A stretch of 48,090 bases of DNA from an uncultured Bacilli bacterium (GCA_947588895.1 CANQBF010000003.1:1-48090); one strand, 5' to 3'. Shown: positions 23,640 through 32,853, counted from the first letter of the stretch. A program made the numbers and translations. Notes: generated from the sequence alone by a model not told the origin.

Positions 23640-23742
23640 AATTTTTTATAAGTGGTTTCTTAATGTTTTACAAGATTAAATATTATTTACGAACTTTTAA
23701 AAATGGTTTCTTTAATGTTTTACAAGGTTGAATATTCTTTAC
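23640..23742. repeat. imperfect tandem duplication at a gene 3' end
   Basis: About 51 bases are present twice: 23692-23742 (inside the 23683 gene) and 23640-23691 (spanning its stop and beyond). The cores TGGTTTCTTTAATG and TGGTTTCTTAATG plus the shared TTTTACAAG are easily seen; the units differ by about five changes and a 1-base shift. The current stop codon lies in the outer copy, so the duplication may have altered the C-terminus. Confidence 0.65.
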
Positions 23743-24300
23743 TAATTTAGGATTAAAATTCACTACATAATTAATAACTTTATTATTCTTATCTCTTAAA
23801 CTATCTATAGTATCTTTAGTATGTCTTAAATCAATTAATGCCCAACATGCCAATAAGGGTAATATTTCATCTAGATATCCTGCTAAATCATCTCTTGAAT
23901 ATGCGGCAAAATGCTTGAATACATCATATAAAAGGACTTTAACATCATTATCTAATTCATTACATCTATAAATAATTGGCACAGATTCATCGGTAGGTGA
24001 TATTTCACTATCTAATATTTCACTATTTTTAGTTTTATGCTGACTATCTAAATATATTTCTCTATCAAGCCAATATAAAGTATCAAACATATATCTAGTA
24101 GCGTCTTTACTACAAATTAATGCCCCATCAATTAACTGTTTACCATTATAAGAAGTAACTAAAGCAGCAATTATTAAAAGACGGGTTAATTTATATCTAG
24201 TACAATCATATTCCTTATTAGTACGATAAAATAAACTAATTAAATATTTTGCTAAATCATAACTATCATAATTTAAATTTTCTATTACTAAATAAAACAT
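23683..24300 (-). CDS. hypothetical protein, possibly SocA/Panacea-like
   Basis: A 205-residue, mostly helical soluble protein. The N-terminus (YDSYDLAKYLISLFYRTNK, then YKLTRLLIIAALVTSYNGKQ, DGALICSKDA) follows the order seen in DUF4065/SocA-type (Panacea) proteins, which often act as antitoxins or adaptors, but the match is loose. The basic tail (KTLKKPFLKVRK) lies in a tandemly duplicated sequence, so the last residues may be secondary. The start ATG follows AGGAGG. Confidence 0.65.
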   Translation of the reverse strand: MFYLVIENLNYDSYDLAKYLISLFYRTNKEYDCTRYKLTRLLIIAALVTSYNGKQLIDGALICSKDATRYMFDTLYWLDREIYLDSQHKTKNSEILDSEISPTDESVPIIYRCNELDNDVKVLLYDVFKHFAAYSRDDLAGYLDEILPLLACWALIDLRHTKDTIDSLRDKNNKVINYVVNFNPKLVKNIQPCKTLKKPFLKVRK

Positions 24301-24329
24301 TATTATTCCTCCTAAAATTTTTATAATAA

Positions 24330-24370
24330 AAAGTGAGTATAACTTTTAACTAATATTAATTACCCACTTT
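24330..24370 (-). terminator. terminator of ychF
   Basis: AAAGTGAGT (24330-24338) and ACCCACTTT (24362-24370) form a 9-bp stem with one mismatch and a long loop; on the minus strand TTATTATAAAA follows. It lies just past the ychF stop. Confidence 0.55.
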
Positions 24371-24379
24371 ATTCTTTTA

Positions 24380-25480
24380 TTATACATTAAATCTAAAATA
24401 TACTATATCTCCATCTTGCATAATATATTCTTTACCTTCTAAACGAAGACGTCCTAGTTCTCTTACTCTAAGTTCACTACCTGCAGCTTCTAAATCCGAA
24501 AAACTCATTACTTCTGCTTTAATAAAACCGCGTTCAAAATCACTATGAATAATTCCAGCACATTCTGGAGCTTTCATTCCTTTTCTAAATGTCCAAGCAC
24601 GACATTCATCAGCACCTGATGTAAAGAATGTTGCTAAATCTAGTAAATCATAAGTAGCAAATATTAATTTATCTAAACCACTTGCTGAAATACCTAAATC
24701 CTTTAGAAAAGCTTCTCTTTCTTCATTATCATAATCAGCAAGTTCACTTTCTAATTTAGCACACATTACAATTACTGATGCTTTTTCTAAATCAGCTCTT
24801 TCTTTTAATATTTTTGAGTATTCATTATCTCCAATTGAAGCTGCTTCTTCATCAACATTAGCTACATAAATTAGTTTCTTTAAAGTAATGAAATTAAAAT
24901 TTTTTATAATATCAAGTTCATCTTTATCAAATTCAACTAATCTTAAAGGAATACTTTTTTCTAAATTTTCTTTTATCTTCTTTAAAACATTAACTTCTTT
25001 TATTGCTTCTTTATCTTTTGTCGTTTCAGCTTTCTTTTCAATTTTACCAAGTCTATTAACAGCAATTTCTAAATCAGCTAAAATAAGCTCAGTATTAATT
25101 ATTTCTATATCCCTAATTGGGTCAGTTTTACCTTCAACATGAGTAATATTCTCATCATCAAAACAACGTACTACTTCTACAATAGCGTCAACTTCTCTAA
25201 TATGGGATAAAAATTTATTACCAAGTCCTTCACCATTGGAAGCTCCACTTACTAACCCAGCTATATCAATAAATTCAAATGTTGTTGGTACAATACTTTT
25301 AGGATTATACAAACTAACTAAATAATCAAGTCTTGTATCTGGTACTGTAACTACCCCAACATTTGGCTCTATTGTTGCAAAAGGATAATTAGCTGCTAAA
25401 ATATGTTTCTTTGTAATGGCATTAAATAATGTTGATTTTCCAACATTAGGCAATCCAACAATTCCTGCTTGTAATCCCAT
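24380..25480 (-). CDS. ychF: YchF/Ola1-type ribosome-associated ATPase
   Basis: A 366-residue P-loop protein of the Obg-related YchF family, standard length. P-loop GLPNVGKST (9-17), switch [19 protein letters not shown] (~73-91), the YchF-specific [16 protein letters not shown], a helical coiled domain (~130-200) and the C-terminal TGS domain ([20 protein letters not shown] onward, ending [13 protein letters not shown]). YchF prefers ATP over GTP and binds ribosomes; it is linked to translation and stress response. The start ATG follows AGGAGG. It is the last gene of a probable parA-parB-DUF951-abgT-ychF run. Confidence 0.97.
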   Translation of the reverse strand: MGLQAGIVGLPNVGKSTLFNAITKKHILAANYPFATIEPNVGVVTVPDTRLDYLVSLYNPKSIVPTTFEFIDIAGLVSGASNGEGLGNKFLSHIREVDAIVEVVRCFDDENITHVEGKTDPIRDIEIINTELILADLEIAVNRLGKIEKKAETTKDKEAIKEVNVLKKIKENLEKSIPLRLVEFDKDELDIIKNFNFITLKKLIYVANVDEEAASIGDNEYSKILKERADLEKASVIVMCAKLESELADYDNEEREAFLKDLGISASGLDKLIFATYDLLDLATFFTSGADECRAWTFRKGMKAPECAGIIHSDFERGFIKAEVMSFSDLEAAGSELRVRELGRLRLEGKEYIMQDGDIVYFRFNV

Positions 25481-25489
25481 AAAAACCTC

Positions 25490-27028
25490 CTATAAAATTG
25501 GGAATGTACTTATTCCTAAAGGTATATTTATTATATACCAAATTATTATAATAGCAAGTAACGCTATACCTACAACTGCTGTATAAGGTAATTGATATTT
25601 AATTGCATCAATTAATCTAATATTTTCACTATGTTGATTATACTTCTCTAAAAATGCTAAATAAACTATAAAATATGCTAGAACTGGTGTTATATTCATT
25701 GTCGCACCTTCAGCAAATCTAAATATTAATTGTGAAAATTCCGGTGATATTTCAGCTCCCATTAATAATGGTACAATTGTTGGAGCTAATATAGACCATT
25801 TCATTGTACTAGTAGGTAATACTAAATTAGTAAGGGCAATTAATACAAATACTAAGATAATTAATGGTATTCCTACAAAATTAGTATTATTGATAAAATT
25901 ACCAACACTAGCAACTACTACATCACCAATATTAGTTTGTTTAAATATACTAATAAATGTTGAAGCTAAAAATATCATAACAAGTGTTGTACCAATACCA
26001 TCTAATGAATGTCCTAAATTATCAAAAAAATCTTTATGACTTTTTATTGTTTTTACACCAATACCATAAAATAATCCAAGTATTATAAATAACATTGTTA
26101 TAACAAATACAAAACCATTACTAAAGAATGAATTAACACTAAATAATTTATCTATATAAGCTACTTGACTATTATCTAGTAAAGCACCACTTAAAGGTAA
26201 TCCTGGAATAATTGAATATATAAATATTATTAAATAAATTGATGCACTTATACATGCAAGTAACATTCCTTTTCTTTCATCTTTAGTAACAATATCTTCT
26301 TCTAATTCTACTTCCGTAAAATCATATTTTGGTAATTTCTTAACAATAACATTTTCGGTAATAACAGTTATAATTGAAGATACAATTGATACTGCTAATA
26401 ACATGATAAATACAAAACCTAACATAGATATTGTATAATTTGCATTAATTGTATGACTTGCTAGAGTTGTAAATTTAAGCAACGCTGAATCACTACTAGT
26501 AAATATAAAATTAATCGCACTACCACATGATAATGCTGCAAATGATGCTATAATTCCAATCGCTGGATTTCTCTTACCATAATAGAATAATAATGCTCCT
26601 AAAGGGATAAATATCAAATAAGATAAATCTCCAAATACACTGGATATAACACATAAAAAGACAAATATAAAAGTAACTGCTTTCTTTTTTAATCTTTTAG
26701 TTGTAAGTGTTATTGCTGTTTGTAAAAATCCACTTCTATCTAAAATACTAATTCCCATTAACAAAATAATTAAATTAGATAAAACTGTAAAATTAGCAAA
26801 ATTGGAAACTGTATTAGTAAAAATATACTTTATTCCACTTAAATTAAATAATGATTTAACAGTAATATTTTCTGGCATTGTTTCTAATGTTATCTCATTA
26901 ATTTTATTATATGAAGCATGAAAATCTACTAAATGTAAAATTCCACTTAAGACAATAGTTATAACAATTAAAAGAACAAAAGACAATAAAGGATGCATTT
27001 TTTCTCTTATTTTACTTCTCTTGGTCAT
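25490..27028 (-). CDS. AbgT-family transporter
   Basis: A 512-residue inner-membrane protein with about a dozen hydrophobic helices. N-terminal KMHPLLSFVLLIVITIVLSG, the ALSCGSAINFIFTSSDSALL stretch (~165-185), VLPTSTMKWSILAPTIVPLLM (~405-425) and the RFAEGATMNITPVLAYF segment are typical of the AbgT family (p-aminobenzoyl-glutamate or drug exporters). The substrate here is unknown. Its ATG overlaps the end of the DUF951 gene by 17 bases, with the ribosome binding site AAGGTGAT inside that gene, so translation is coupled. A transporter at this place is not part of the usual Bacillus parAB-ychF order. Confidence 0.88.
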   Translation of the reverse strand: MTKRSKIREKMHPLLSFVLLIVITIVLSGILHLVDFHASYNKINEITLETMPENITVKSLFNLSGIKYIFTNTVSNFANFTVLSNLIILLMGISILDRSGFLQTAITLTTKRLKKKAVTFIFVFLCVISSVFGDLSYLIFIPLGALLFYYGKRNPAIGIIASFAALSCGSAINFIFTSSDSALLKFTTLASHTINANYTISMLGFVFIMLLAVSIVSSIITVITENVIVKKLPKYDFTEVELEEDIVTKDERKGMLLACISASIYLIIFIYSIIPGLPLSGALLDNSQVAYIDKLFSVNSFFSNGFVFVITMLFIILGLFYGIGVKTIKSHKDFFDNLGHSLDGIGTTLVMIFLASTFISIFKQTNIGDVVVASVGNFINNTNFVGIPLIILVFVLIALTNLVLPTSTMKWSILAPTIVPLLMGAEISPEFSQLIFRFAEGATMNITPVLAYFIVYLAFLEKYNQHSENIRLIDAIKYQLPYTAVVGIALLAIIIIWYIINIPLGISTFPIL

Positions 27029-27218
27029 TATTAATCACCTTCTTTAATTTTTTTTGAAATTCTAATCTATCCATCATAATTTCTCTATTACAATTATTGC
27101 ATTTTAATTTTATATCAACACCCATTCTTGTAATAGTCCATAAATTAGTACCACAAGCATGACTTTTTTTCATTATAACTTCATCGTTCAGCTTGTAATC
27201 TACTTTTTCTTTATTCAA
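27012..27218 (-). CDS. DUF951 protein (YyzM-like)
   Basis: A 68-residue zinc-ribbon-like protein: VIMKKSHACGTNLWTITRMG followed by DIKLKCNNCNREIMMDRLEF is the DUF951 signature. In Bacillus the homologue yyzM lies by spo0J and yyaF (ychF), as here. Its role is unknown; DNA or RNA binding is often suggested. It starts at TTG 27218 with GGAGATGA upstream within the end of parB, 2 bases after the parB stop. Confidence 0.9.
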   Translation of the reverse strand: MNKEKVDYKLNDEVIMKKSHACGTNLWTITRMGVDIKLKCNNCNREIMMDRLEFQKKLKKVINNDQEK

Positions 27219-27220
27219 AT

Positions 27221-28114
27221 TTAATCATCTCCAATAGAAATATCTAATATTTCCATAATTCTTTCTAAATCTTTTACTGAATCAAAATTAATAGTAATTT
27301 TATTATTAGAAATCTTTACTTTATTACCAATCTTATCACTAATAACATTTTCATACATATGATATTTTGGCTCTTTATCTTTTACAATAATTGGTTTTCT
27401 TTTTACAACTTCATTATTATTAACTAGATTTTCTAATTCTCTAACATTTAATTTATTTTTAATTACTTTTTTTGCTAATTCATTAATTTGATTTTCATCA
27501 TCTAATTTACTTAATACTCTTGCATGAGATGGTGATAATTCTTTATTAACAACCATTTCTTGAATATTATTTGGTAATTTAAGAAGTCCTAATAAATTAG
27601 TAATATAAACTCTACTTTTACCAAATTTTTTAGCAAATTCTTCTTGAGTAAATCCTCTTAAATTAATTATATTTAAAACACTTTTAGCTTCATCTATTGC
27701 ATTTAAATCTTCTCTTTGTATATTCTCAATTAAAGCAATTTCCATCATTTCTTGGTCTGTAAAATCTTTGATAATTGCTGGTATTTCAACTAATCCAGCT
27801 TTTTTACTAGCTCTAAGTCTTCTTTCACCCGCAATTAATTCATAACCTTTAATACTTTTTTTAACGATTATTGGTTGAACTACTCCATATTCTTTAATTG
27901 ACGTTGCTAATTCTTCTAAACTATCTTCATTAAAAGTTTTACGAGGTTGATAAGGATTAGCTCTTATTTCTTCAACTTTTATCATAGTAACATTATTTTT
28001 ATTATCATTAACTAATTCTTTTTCAAAATTATTAAAATCAATAACATTATTATTAGTAAATAATTGCTCTAATCCTTTACCTAAAGCTTTTTTCTTAGTT
28101 TCCATCTCTTTCAA
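27221..28114 (-). CDS. parB: chromosome-partitioning protein ParB/Spo0J
   Basis: A 297-residue CTP-dependent DNA clamp that loads at parS sites and organises the origin region. N-terminal KKKALGKGLEQLF, the catalytic-type domain with RANPYQPRKTF (~50-60) and AGERRLRA (~93-100), the central helix-turn-helix (FTQEEFAKKFGKSRVYITNL and SPSHARVL) and a C-terminal dimer domain. It overlaps parA by 20 bases. TTG 28114 or ATG 28105 could start it; both keep all motifs. No convincing parS site was found in this window. Confidence 0.97.
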   Translation of the reverse strand: MKEMETKKKALGKGLEQLFTNNNVIDFNNFEKELVNDNKNNVTMIKVEEIRANPYQPRKTFNEDSLEELATSIKEYGVVQPIIVKKSIKGYELIAGERRLRASKKAGLVEIPAIIKDFTDQEMMEIALIENIQREDLNAIDEAKSVLNIINLRGFTQEEFAKKFGKSRVYITNLLGLLKLPNNIQEMVVNKELSPSHARVLSKLDDENQINELAKKVIKNKLNVRELENLVNNNEVVKRKPIIVKDKEPKYHMYENVISDKIGNKVKISNNKITINFDSVKDLERIMEILDISIGDD

Positions 28115-28880
28115 TCACTTCCTTTGCTAAATTATGATAAGCTTCAGTTGCTCTACTAGTTGGGTCATATTCATTGATTGGAAGTCCATGAGATGGTGCT
28201 TCAACTAAACGTACTAATCTTGGAATTATTGTATTAAATACTTTATCTTTAAAGTATTTTCTAATTTCTTCAATAACTTCAAGTCCAATATTAGTTCTAC
28301 CATCAAGCATAGTAAGTAATACACCTTCAATAGTAAGTTTTGGATTTAAACTTTGTTGTAACATTATAATAGTATTTAATAATAAGGTTATACCATCTAA
28401 TGCATAAAATTCACATTGAACTGGTATAATTACTGAATCACTGGCAACCAATGCATTCATTGTAGCTAAACCTAAAGATGGTTGACAATCAATAATTATA
28501 TAATCAAAAGCATTTTTTATTTTATTAAGTGCTTCTTTTAATTGTTCATTTTGTCTAAATTGTTGGTCTTCTAACATTTTTTTAACAAATTCTACATCAA
28601 TACCTGCTAAATTTAACGAAGAAGGTATAATTGCTAAATTATCAAACTTAGTTTTAATAATAGCTTGTTCAATATCACACTTCTTAGTTATAACATCATA
28701 TATATCATGTTCAAAATCATTAGCATTAAGACCTAATCCTGTTGTTGCATTACTTTGTGAATCTAAATCAATAAGTAATACTTTTTTATTTTCCTTTCCT
28801 AAAGCTGCAGCTAAGTTAATGCTTGTTGTAGTTTTACCTACACCACCTTTTTGATTAACTAATGAAATAACTTTAACCAT
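28095..28880 (-). CDS. parA: chromosome-partitioning ATPase ParA/Soj
   Basis: A 261-residue deviant Walker ATPase that works with ParB in origin segregation and replication control. Walker A' KGGVGKTT (11-18), DLDSQSNATTG (~40-50), DCQPSLGLATMNAL (Walker B region, ~129) and the VRLVEAPSHGLPI motif near the end are complete. Length is standard for Soj. AGAGGTG precedes ATG 28880; promoter at 28923-28931. First gene of the downstream run to ychF. Confidence 0.97.
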   Translation of the reverse strand: MVKVISLVNQKGGVGKTTTSINLAAALGKENKKVLLIDLDSQSNATTGLGLNANDFEHDIYDVITKKCDIEQAIIKTKFDNLAIIPSSLNLAGIDVEFVKKMLEDQQFRQNEQLKEALNKIKNAFDYIIIDCQPSLGLATMNALVASDSVIIPVQCEFYALDGITLLLNTIIMLQQSLNPKLTIEGVLLTMLDGRTNIGLEVIEEIRKYFKDKVFNTIIPRLVRLVEAPSHGLPINEYDPTSRATEAYHNLAKEVIERDGN

Positions 28881-28922
28881 AATACACCTCTTAATATCTT
28901 TATTACATTTTCACGCATTAAT

Positions 28923-28931
28923 ATTGTATCA
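28923..28931 (-). promoter_or_regulatory. extended -10 promoter of parA
   Basis: Read leftwards: TGATACAAT, an extended -10 with one mismatch to TATAAT, about 45 bases before the parA start. No good -35 is seen. Confidence 0.5.
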
Positions 28932-28959
28932 TATAAATAAAATTTAGGATATATAAAAA

Positions 28960-28982
28960 GAAAGAATTTTTAAAATTCTTTC
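28960..28982 (-). terminator. terminator of the paralogue pair
   Basis: GAAAGAATTT (28960-28969) pairs with AAATTCTTTC (28973-28982) on a 3-base loop; on the minus strand TTTTTATA follows. Confidence 0.8.
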
Positions 28983-29004
28983 AGTTTAATAATTAACTTA
29001 ATTT

Positions 29005-29898
29005 TTAGTTTTTATATTTTGTATAAACGTCTTTGTAAGCTTTACCTCTACTTAATGTAGGTTCATCATTTTTTACTTCTTTAGTAATTGGAACTGTCAT
29101 AATATCTCTTATTAATAATTCTAATTCATGTTTAGTTACAGTATTTAAATTTAATGTTGTTTTACCTTCAATAATGTTTGAAACAACACCACTTATATCA
29201 CAATTACCTAAAAAAGATGGAAATCTATTATCTGGATTACAATAATCCCATGAAACAGGGTCATCATAATACGATAAATCAGAAAAATCTCTTGTTTCAT
29301 ATTCTTGCAAATCATAATTTCTCTCTTCTAATTTTTGTTGTAAATAATAATATACTTTATACGAAACATTTTCATTAATTCCTTTAGCATATAATTTTAC
29401 AAAATCTTTAAATTTATCTGTTATTAATGATTCATATTCTTTTATATTTTCTTCTAAAAGTTGTATATATTGTGTCTTTAAATCACTTTTTATAAATATA
29501 TATTGTTCACATCTTTGTAACTCAAAATAGTAAGCATTAATAAAATCTTTAATTGTTTTTCCTTCATTCCATACAATTACACCATATTTAATTTCACCTA
29601 AATCATTATTTTTAACAAAATCATGAACTACCTTTAAAATATAATCATTATCAAATTTAGAATAAGTAACTTTAACTTCACTTAATCTTATATTTTCTAA
29701 CTTACTATTTATATTTCCATATCTAGTAGCTATATCATTAATAAAGCATATAAATTCTTTCATTAAAAATTTATATTTTGAATAAAATCCCTTTTGAAGA
29801 ACATTAGCAGCTTCATTAGATTCTTTTTCTCTTGCTATTTTTAATTCATTTTCTAATTTCCCATTATTCTTTACAACTTCATAAAAATTATTTTCCAT
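29005..29898 (-). CDS. hypothetical protein, paralogue of the 29913 gene
   Basis: A 297-residue soluble, helical protein of unknown family. It is clearly related to its upstream neighbour: both carry KYxFLxKEFxxFI, GVIVWNEGKTI (here ~110-120), a KEYESLITDKFKDF-type block and YKVYYYLQQKLEERNYD (~195-211). This copy is longer at the C-terminus (SYYDDPVSWDYCNPDNRFPS and a final helical part). No catalytic motif is evident. ATG 29898 lies 14 bases after the neighbour's stop, with an AGAGGAG-type site. Tandem duplication is the simplest origin. Confidence 0.75.
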   Translation of the reverse strand: MENNFYEVVKNNGKLENELKIAREKESNEAANVLQKGFYSKYKFLMKEFICFINDIATRYGNINSKLENIRLSEVKVTYSKFDNDYILKVVHDFVKNNDLGEIKYGVIVWNEGKTIKDFINAYYFELQRCEQYIFIKSDLKTQYIQLLEENIKEYESLITDKFKDFVKLYAKGINENVSYKVYYYLQQKLEERNYDLQEYETRDFSDLSYYDDPVSWDYCNPDNRFPSFLGNCDISGVVSNIIEGKTTLNLNTVTKHELELLIRDIMTVPITKEVKNDEPTLSRGKAYKDVYTKYKN

Positions 29899-29912
29899 AT
29901 TTATCTCCTCTA

Positions 29913-30644
29913 TTATTTAATTTTTTTATGATTACTTTTTTTAATTCTTCTTAAATATTTTATTAGATCAATTAATTCATATTTATTCATATCATCAACA
30001 TTAAACATTTTATTTATCTTTTCTACATCAATATCATTTACTATATGCTTATCATAATTGTAAGATTCTAATCTTACTTGTAAATCATAATAAACTCTAT
30101 AAGGAATATTTTCTTTGCATACCATAACATTTTTAAAATCATTTGTTAATAATGGTTCATATTCTTTTTTATCATCCTCTAGCATTTGAAAATATTCTTC
30201 TTTTAATTCTTTTCCTGAAATCATTAAATATTTTAATGAATTTAATGATTCAATATAGCTCTTTATTAATTTATTTAAAGTAATACCTTCATTCCATATA
30301 ATTACTTTATTATATTTAACAGTTCCTAAATTTTTTCTTTCTAAAAATTCTTTTAAATAATTAACTGCATCTTGAGCATAATAGTCTGAATATACTATTT
30401 CTTTTTCGCTTATAACTCTATTTATTAATCTCTCTTCAGCATTACTATAATCTTTTAAAATATTTTTTATAAAACGACTAAATTCTTTTAATAAAAAATT
30501 ATATTCATATTTACTACGATCTACAATAATTTTCTCAGCTTGATCGTATTTTTCATTTCTAATTTCTTCAAGCTCAGACTCTTTTCCTTCATTTTCTGCA
30601 AGAACATCATAAAATTCATCAACTACTGTTTCTAATTCTTCCAT
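29913..30644 (-). CDS. hypothetical protein, paralogue of the 29005 gene
   Basis: A 243-residue soluble, charged protein. ATG 30644 (MEELETVVDEF) is chosen because AAGAGAGTG lies just upstream and a promoter sits at 30670-30698; an earlier in-frame start at 30707 would lie inside the 44-bp palindrome. It shares with the next gene the KVIIWNEGITLNKLIKSY, KEYEPLLTNDFKN and YRVYYDLQVRLESYNYD blocks. Family unknown. First gene of a two-gene operon with its own regulated-looking promoter. Confidence 0.72.
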   Translation of the reverse strand: MEELETVVDEFYDVLAENEGKESELEEIRNEKYDQAEKIIVDRSKYEYNFLLKEFSRFIKNILKDYSNAEERLINRVISEKEIVYSDYYAQDAVNYLKEFLERKNLGTVKYNKVIIWNEGITLNKLIKSYIESLNSLKYLMISGKELKEEYFQMLEDDKKEYEPLLTNDFKNVMVCKENIPYRVYYDLQVRLESYNYDKHIVNDIDVEKINKMFNVDDMNKYELIDLIKYLRRIKKSNHKKIK

Positions 30645-30669
30645 ATTCACTCTCTTTCTAATACTCTTT

Positions 30670-30698
30670 ATAATACAATAATAACTATTTAAATGCAA
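30670..30698 (-). promoter_or_regulatory. promoter of the paralogue operon
   Basis: Read leftwards: TTGCAT (30698-30693), 17-base spacer, TATTAT (30675-30670). The -35 lies inside the left arm of the palindrome at 30686-30729. Confidence 0.6.
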
Positions 30699-30729
30699 TA
30701 ATAACATATGTTACTATTGCATTTAAATA
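30686..30729. repeat. 44-bp near-perfect palindrome
   Basis: Two 22-base arms with no spacer and a single mismatched position (a G-U in RNA); the centre is AACATATGTT and the arms contain TTTAAATGCAATA. It can extrude as a cruciform or bind a dimeric protein, and it covers the -35 box of the paralogue operon. It is separate from the rplQ terminator, which is the hairpin next to it. Confidence 0.85.
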
Positions 30730-30733
30730 AAAA

Positions 30734-30755
30734 AATTGAGAAAATAATCTCAATT
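30734..30755 (-). terminator. terminator of the ribosomal supercluster
   Basis: AATTGAG (30734-30740) pairs with CTCAATT (30749-30755), 2 bases past the rplQ stop; on the minus strand seven T follow. Confidence 0.85.
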
Positions 30756-30756
30756 C

Positions 30757-31098
30757 TTATACTAATTCTAATCTAACTTCTAAAGCATCATCGCCACGGC
30801 GTTCAGCAAGTTTAATTATTCTTGTGTATCCACCGTTACGATCTTTATACTTAGGTGCAAGTTCATTAAATACTTTATTAACAACATCTTTATCATTATG
30901 TAAAAATGCAAGTGCCATACGACGAGATACTAAAGTACCTCTTTTACCATATGTAACCATTTTATCAACAAACTTTCTTACTTCTTTAGCTCTTGCTTCA
31001 GTAGTAACAATAGATTCATGCATTATAACATCTTTTGTAAGTCCTGCTAAAATGCTTCTTCTAATACGTGTTTCTCTTCCTAATTTTCTATATGCCAT
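30757..31098 (-). CDS. rplQ: 50S ribosomal protein L17
   Basis: A 113-residue protein lining the exit-tunnel side of the large subunit. [40 protein letters not shown] and the final [14 protein letters not shown] are canonical. Last gene of the ribosomal supercluster, 6 bases after rpoA, followed by the terminator. Confidence 0.98.
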   Translation of the reverse strand: MAYRKLGRETRIRRSILAGLTKDVIMHESIVTTEARAKEVRKFVDKMVTYGKRGTLVSRRMALAFLHNDKDVVNKVFNELAPKYKDRNGGYTRIIKLAERRGDDALEVRLELV

Positions 31099-31104
31099 AA
31101 TCCA

Positions 31105-32052
31105 TTACTCCTTAAATGTAAGTCCTAAATCAGCAACTTTATCAAGAACTTCTTTAAGACTCTTCTTTCCTAAGTTTCTAATCTTTGTAACTTCTACTTC
31201 TTTTTTATCAACTAAATCTTGAACGGTATGAATACCAGCTCTTTTTAAACAATTATAAGCTCTAACACTAAATTCAACTTCTTCAATTGGTGTTTCTAAT
31301 GTCTTAGTAATTGTATCTACTTTCTTTTCTTGCATTAATCCTGAAAAATCACTAATAGCATTTAAATCAGTAATGATATTAAAATGTTCTACTAATATTT
31401 TTCCAGCTAAAGCCATAGCTTCTTCTGGAGTCATACTACCATCAGTAGTAACTTCCATAATTAATTTATCATAATTTTCATTTTGTCCAACACGAGTATC
31501 TAATACTTCATATTTAACAAGTTCAATTGGTGAATAAGATGAATCAATTGCTATAGTTCCTACTTTAGCATCAGTAAGTCTTTTCTTATTTTCTTTTGCA
31601 TCAACATAACCACGACCATTTTCAACAGTCATTTCAATATCGATTTTTCCACCTTCAACTAAATTACAAATAACTAAATCGCCATTAATAACTTCAATAT
31701 CAGCATCTTTTTCAATCATGCTAGCTGTTACTGGTCCTTCAGAATCAGCAAATAATCTAATAGTTTTCTTTTCATCTGAATGATTTTTAACAACTAAATT
31801 TTTAATATTTAAAACGATTGCTGTAACATCTTCAATAACGCCAGGAATTTTTTGAAATTCATGTAAAACGCCATCGATTTTTATGCTAGTAACTGCACTT
31901 CCTGGTAAACTAGATAATAATACTCTTCTTAAAGCATTACCAATAGTAGTACCAAAACCTCTTTCTAATGGTTCAAGTTCAAATTTACCAAAATGATTGC
32001 TATCGATGTATTCAGTAATTTTGTATTCTGGTTTTCCAAATTTTATCATCAT
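31105..32052 (-). CDS. rpoA: RNA polymerase alpha subunit
   Basis: 315 residues. The N-terminal domain (assembly with beta and beta') shows FGKFELEPLERGFGTTIGNA and LRRVLLSSLPGSAV; a short linker leads to the C-terminal domain (~245-315, LKRAGIHTVQDLVDKKEVEV and RNLGKKSLKEVLDKV) that binds UP elements and activators. Length is standard. ATG 32052 and the next codon, also ATG, are both possible. Confidence 0.98.
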   Translation of the reverse strand: MMIKFGKPEYKITEYIDSNHFGKFELEPLERGFGTTIGNALRRVLLSSLPGSAVTSIKIDGVLHEFQKIPGVIEDVTAIVLNIKNLVVKNHSDEKKTIRLFADSEGPVTASMIEKDADIEVINGDLVICNLVEGGKIDIEMTVENGRGYVDAKENKKRLTDAKVGTIAIDSSYSPIELVKYEVLDTRVGQNENYDKLIMEVTTDGSMTPEEAMALAGKILVEHFNIITDLNAISDFSGLMQEKKVDTITKTLETPIEEVEFSVRAYNCLKRAGIHTVQDLVDKKEVEVTKIRNLGKKSLKEVLDKVADLGLTFKE

Positions 32053-32075
32053 ACAATATTCCCTTTCTACTTATA

Positions 32076-32459
32076 TTAATTTCTTGGTCTTTTTGGTGGA
32101 CGACAGCCATTATGTGGAACTGGTGTTTTATCAGTAATACTAGTAACCTCTAAACCAGCAGTTGATAATGCTCTAATTGCATTTTCTCTACCTGGTGCTA
32201 AACCAACAACTTCAACGTCAACTTTTTTAACGCCTTGTTCCATTGCAGCAGTAGCAGCAGCTTCAGCAGCAAGTCCAGCAGCATATGGAGTTTTCTTTTT
32301 ACTTCCAGTATATCCTATTCTTCCAGCACTTGACCAACTAATTGCATTACCATCTTTATCAGTAATTGTAACAATAGTGTTATTGTAAGTTGCTTGAATA
32401 TGTGCAACTGCTTCTGGTATATTCTTCTTAATTTTTCTTTTTCTTCTATTATATGCCAT
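32076..32459 (-). CDS. rpsK: 30S ribosomal protein S11
   Basis: A 127-residue platform protein that contacts the Shine-Dalgarno helix region. [20 protein letters not shown] and the C-terminal [16 protein letters not shown] are family signatures. 10 bases after rpsM and 23 before rpoA. Confidence 0.98.
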   Translation of the reverse strand: MAYNRRKRKIKKNIPEAVAHIQATYNNTIVTITDKDGNAISWSSAGRIGYTGSKKKTPYAAGLAAEAAATAAMEQGVKKVDVEVVGLAPGRENAIRALSTAGLEVTSITDKTPVPHNGCRPPKRPRN

Positions 32460-32469
32460 AAGTTAATCC

Positions 32470-32844
32470 CTACTTTCCAGCTTTCTTCTTATTAGCTACA
32501 ACTTTTCCTTTACCTTTACGAGTCTTAGCATTTCTACTAGTTCTTTGTCCTCTTACTGGTAAACCTTTTTTGTGTCTAATACCTTGATAACAATTAATTT
32601 CCATTTTATTTTTAATGTTCATTTGAACATCTCTACGTAAATCACCTTCAACAACATATTTATCTACTTCTTTACGTAAGGCATTAATTTCATCTTCAGT
32701 TAAATCTTTAATTTTCTTTGTTTCATCTACTTTAGCATCTTTACAAATAGTTTTTGCTAAAGGTCTTCCGATACCATAAATTGCTGTAAGTCCTATACAA
32801 GTATGTTTTTCTCCTGGTAAATCAATATTTTTAATTCTTGCCAT
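32470..32844 (-). CDS. rpsM: 30S ribosomal protein S13
   Basis: A 124-residue head protein touching tRNA and the subunit bridge. [16 protein letters not shown] (helix-two-turns-helix), [20 protein letters not shown] and the basic tail [15 protein letters not shown] identify it. Follows rpmJ by 9 bases; AGGAGG precedes the start. Confidence 0.98.
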   Translation of the reverse strand: MARIKNIDLPGEKHTCIGLTAIYGIGRPLAKTICKDAKVDETKKIKDLTEDEINALRKEVDKYVVEGDLRRDVQMNIKNKMEINCYQGIRHKKGLPVRGQRTSRNAKTRKGKGKVVANKKKAGK

Positions 32845-32853
32845 AATTTCCTC

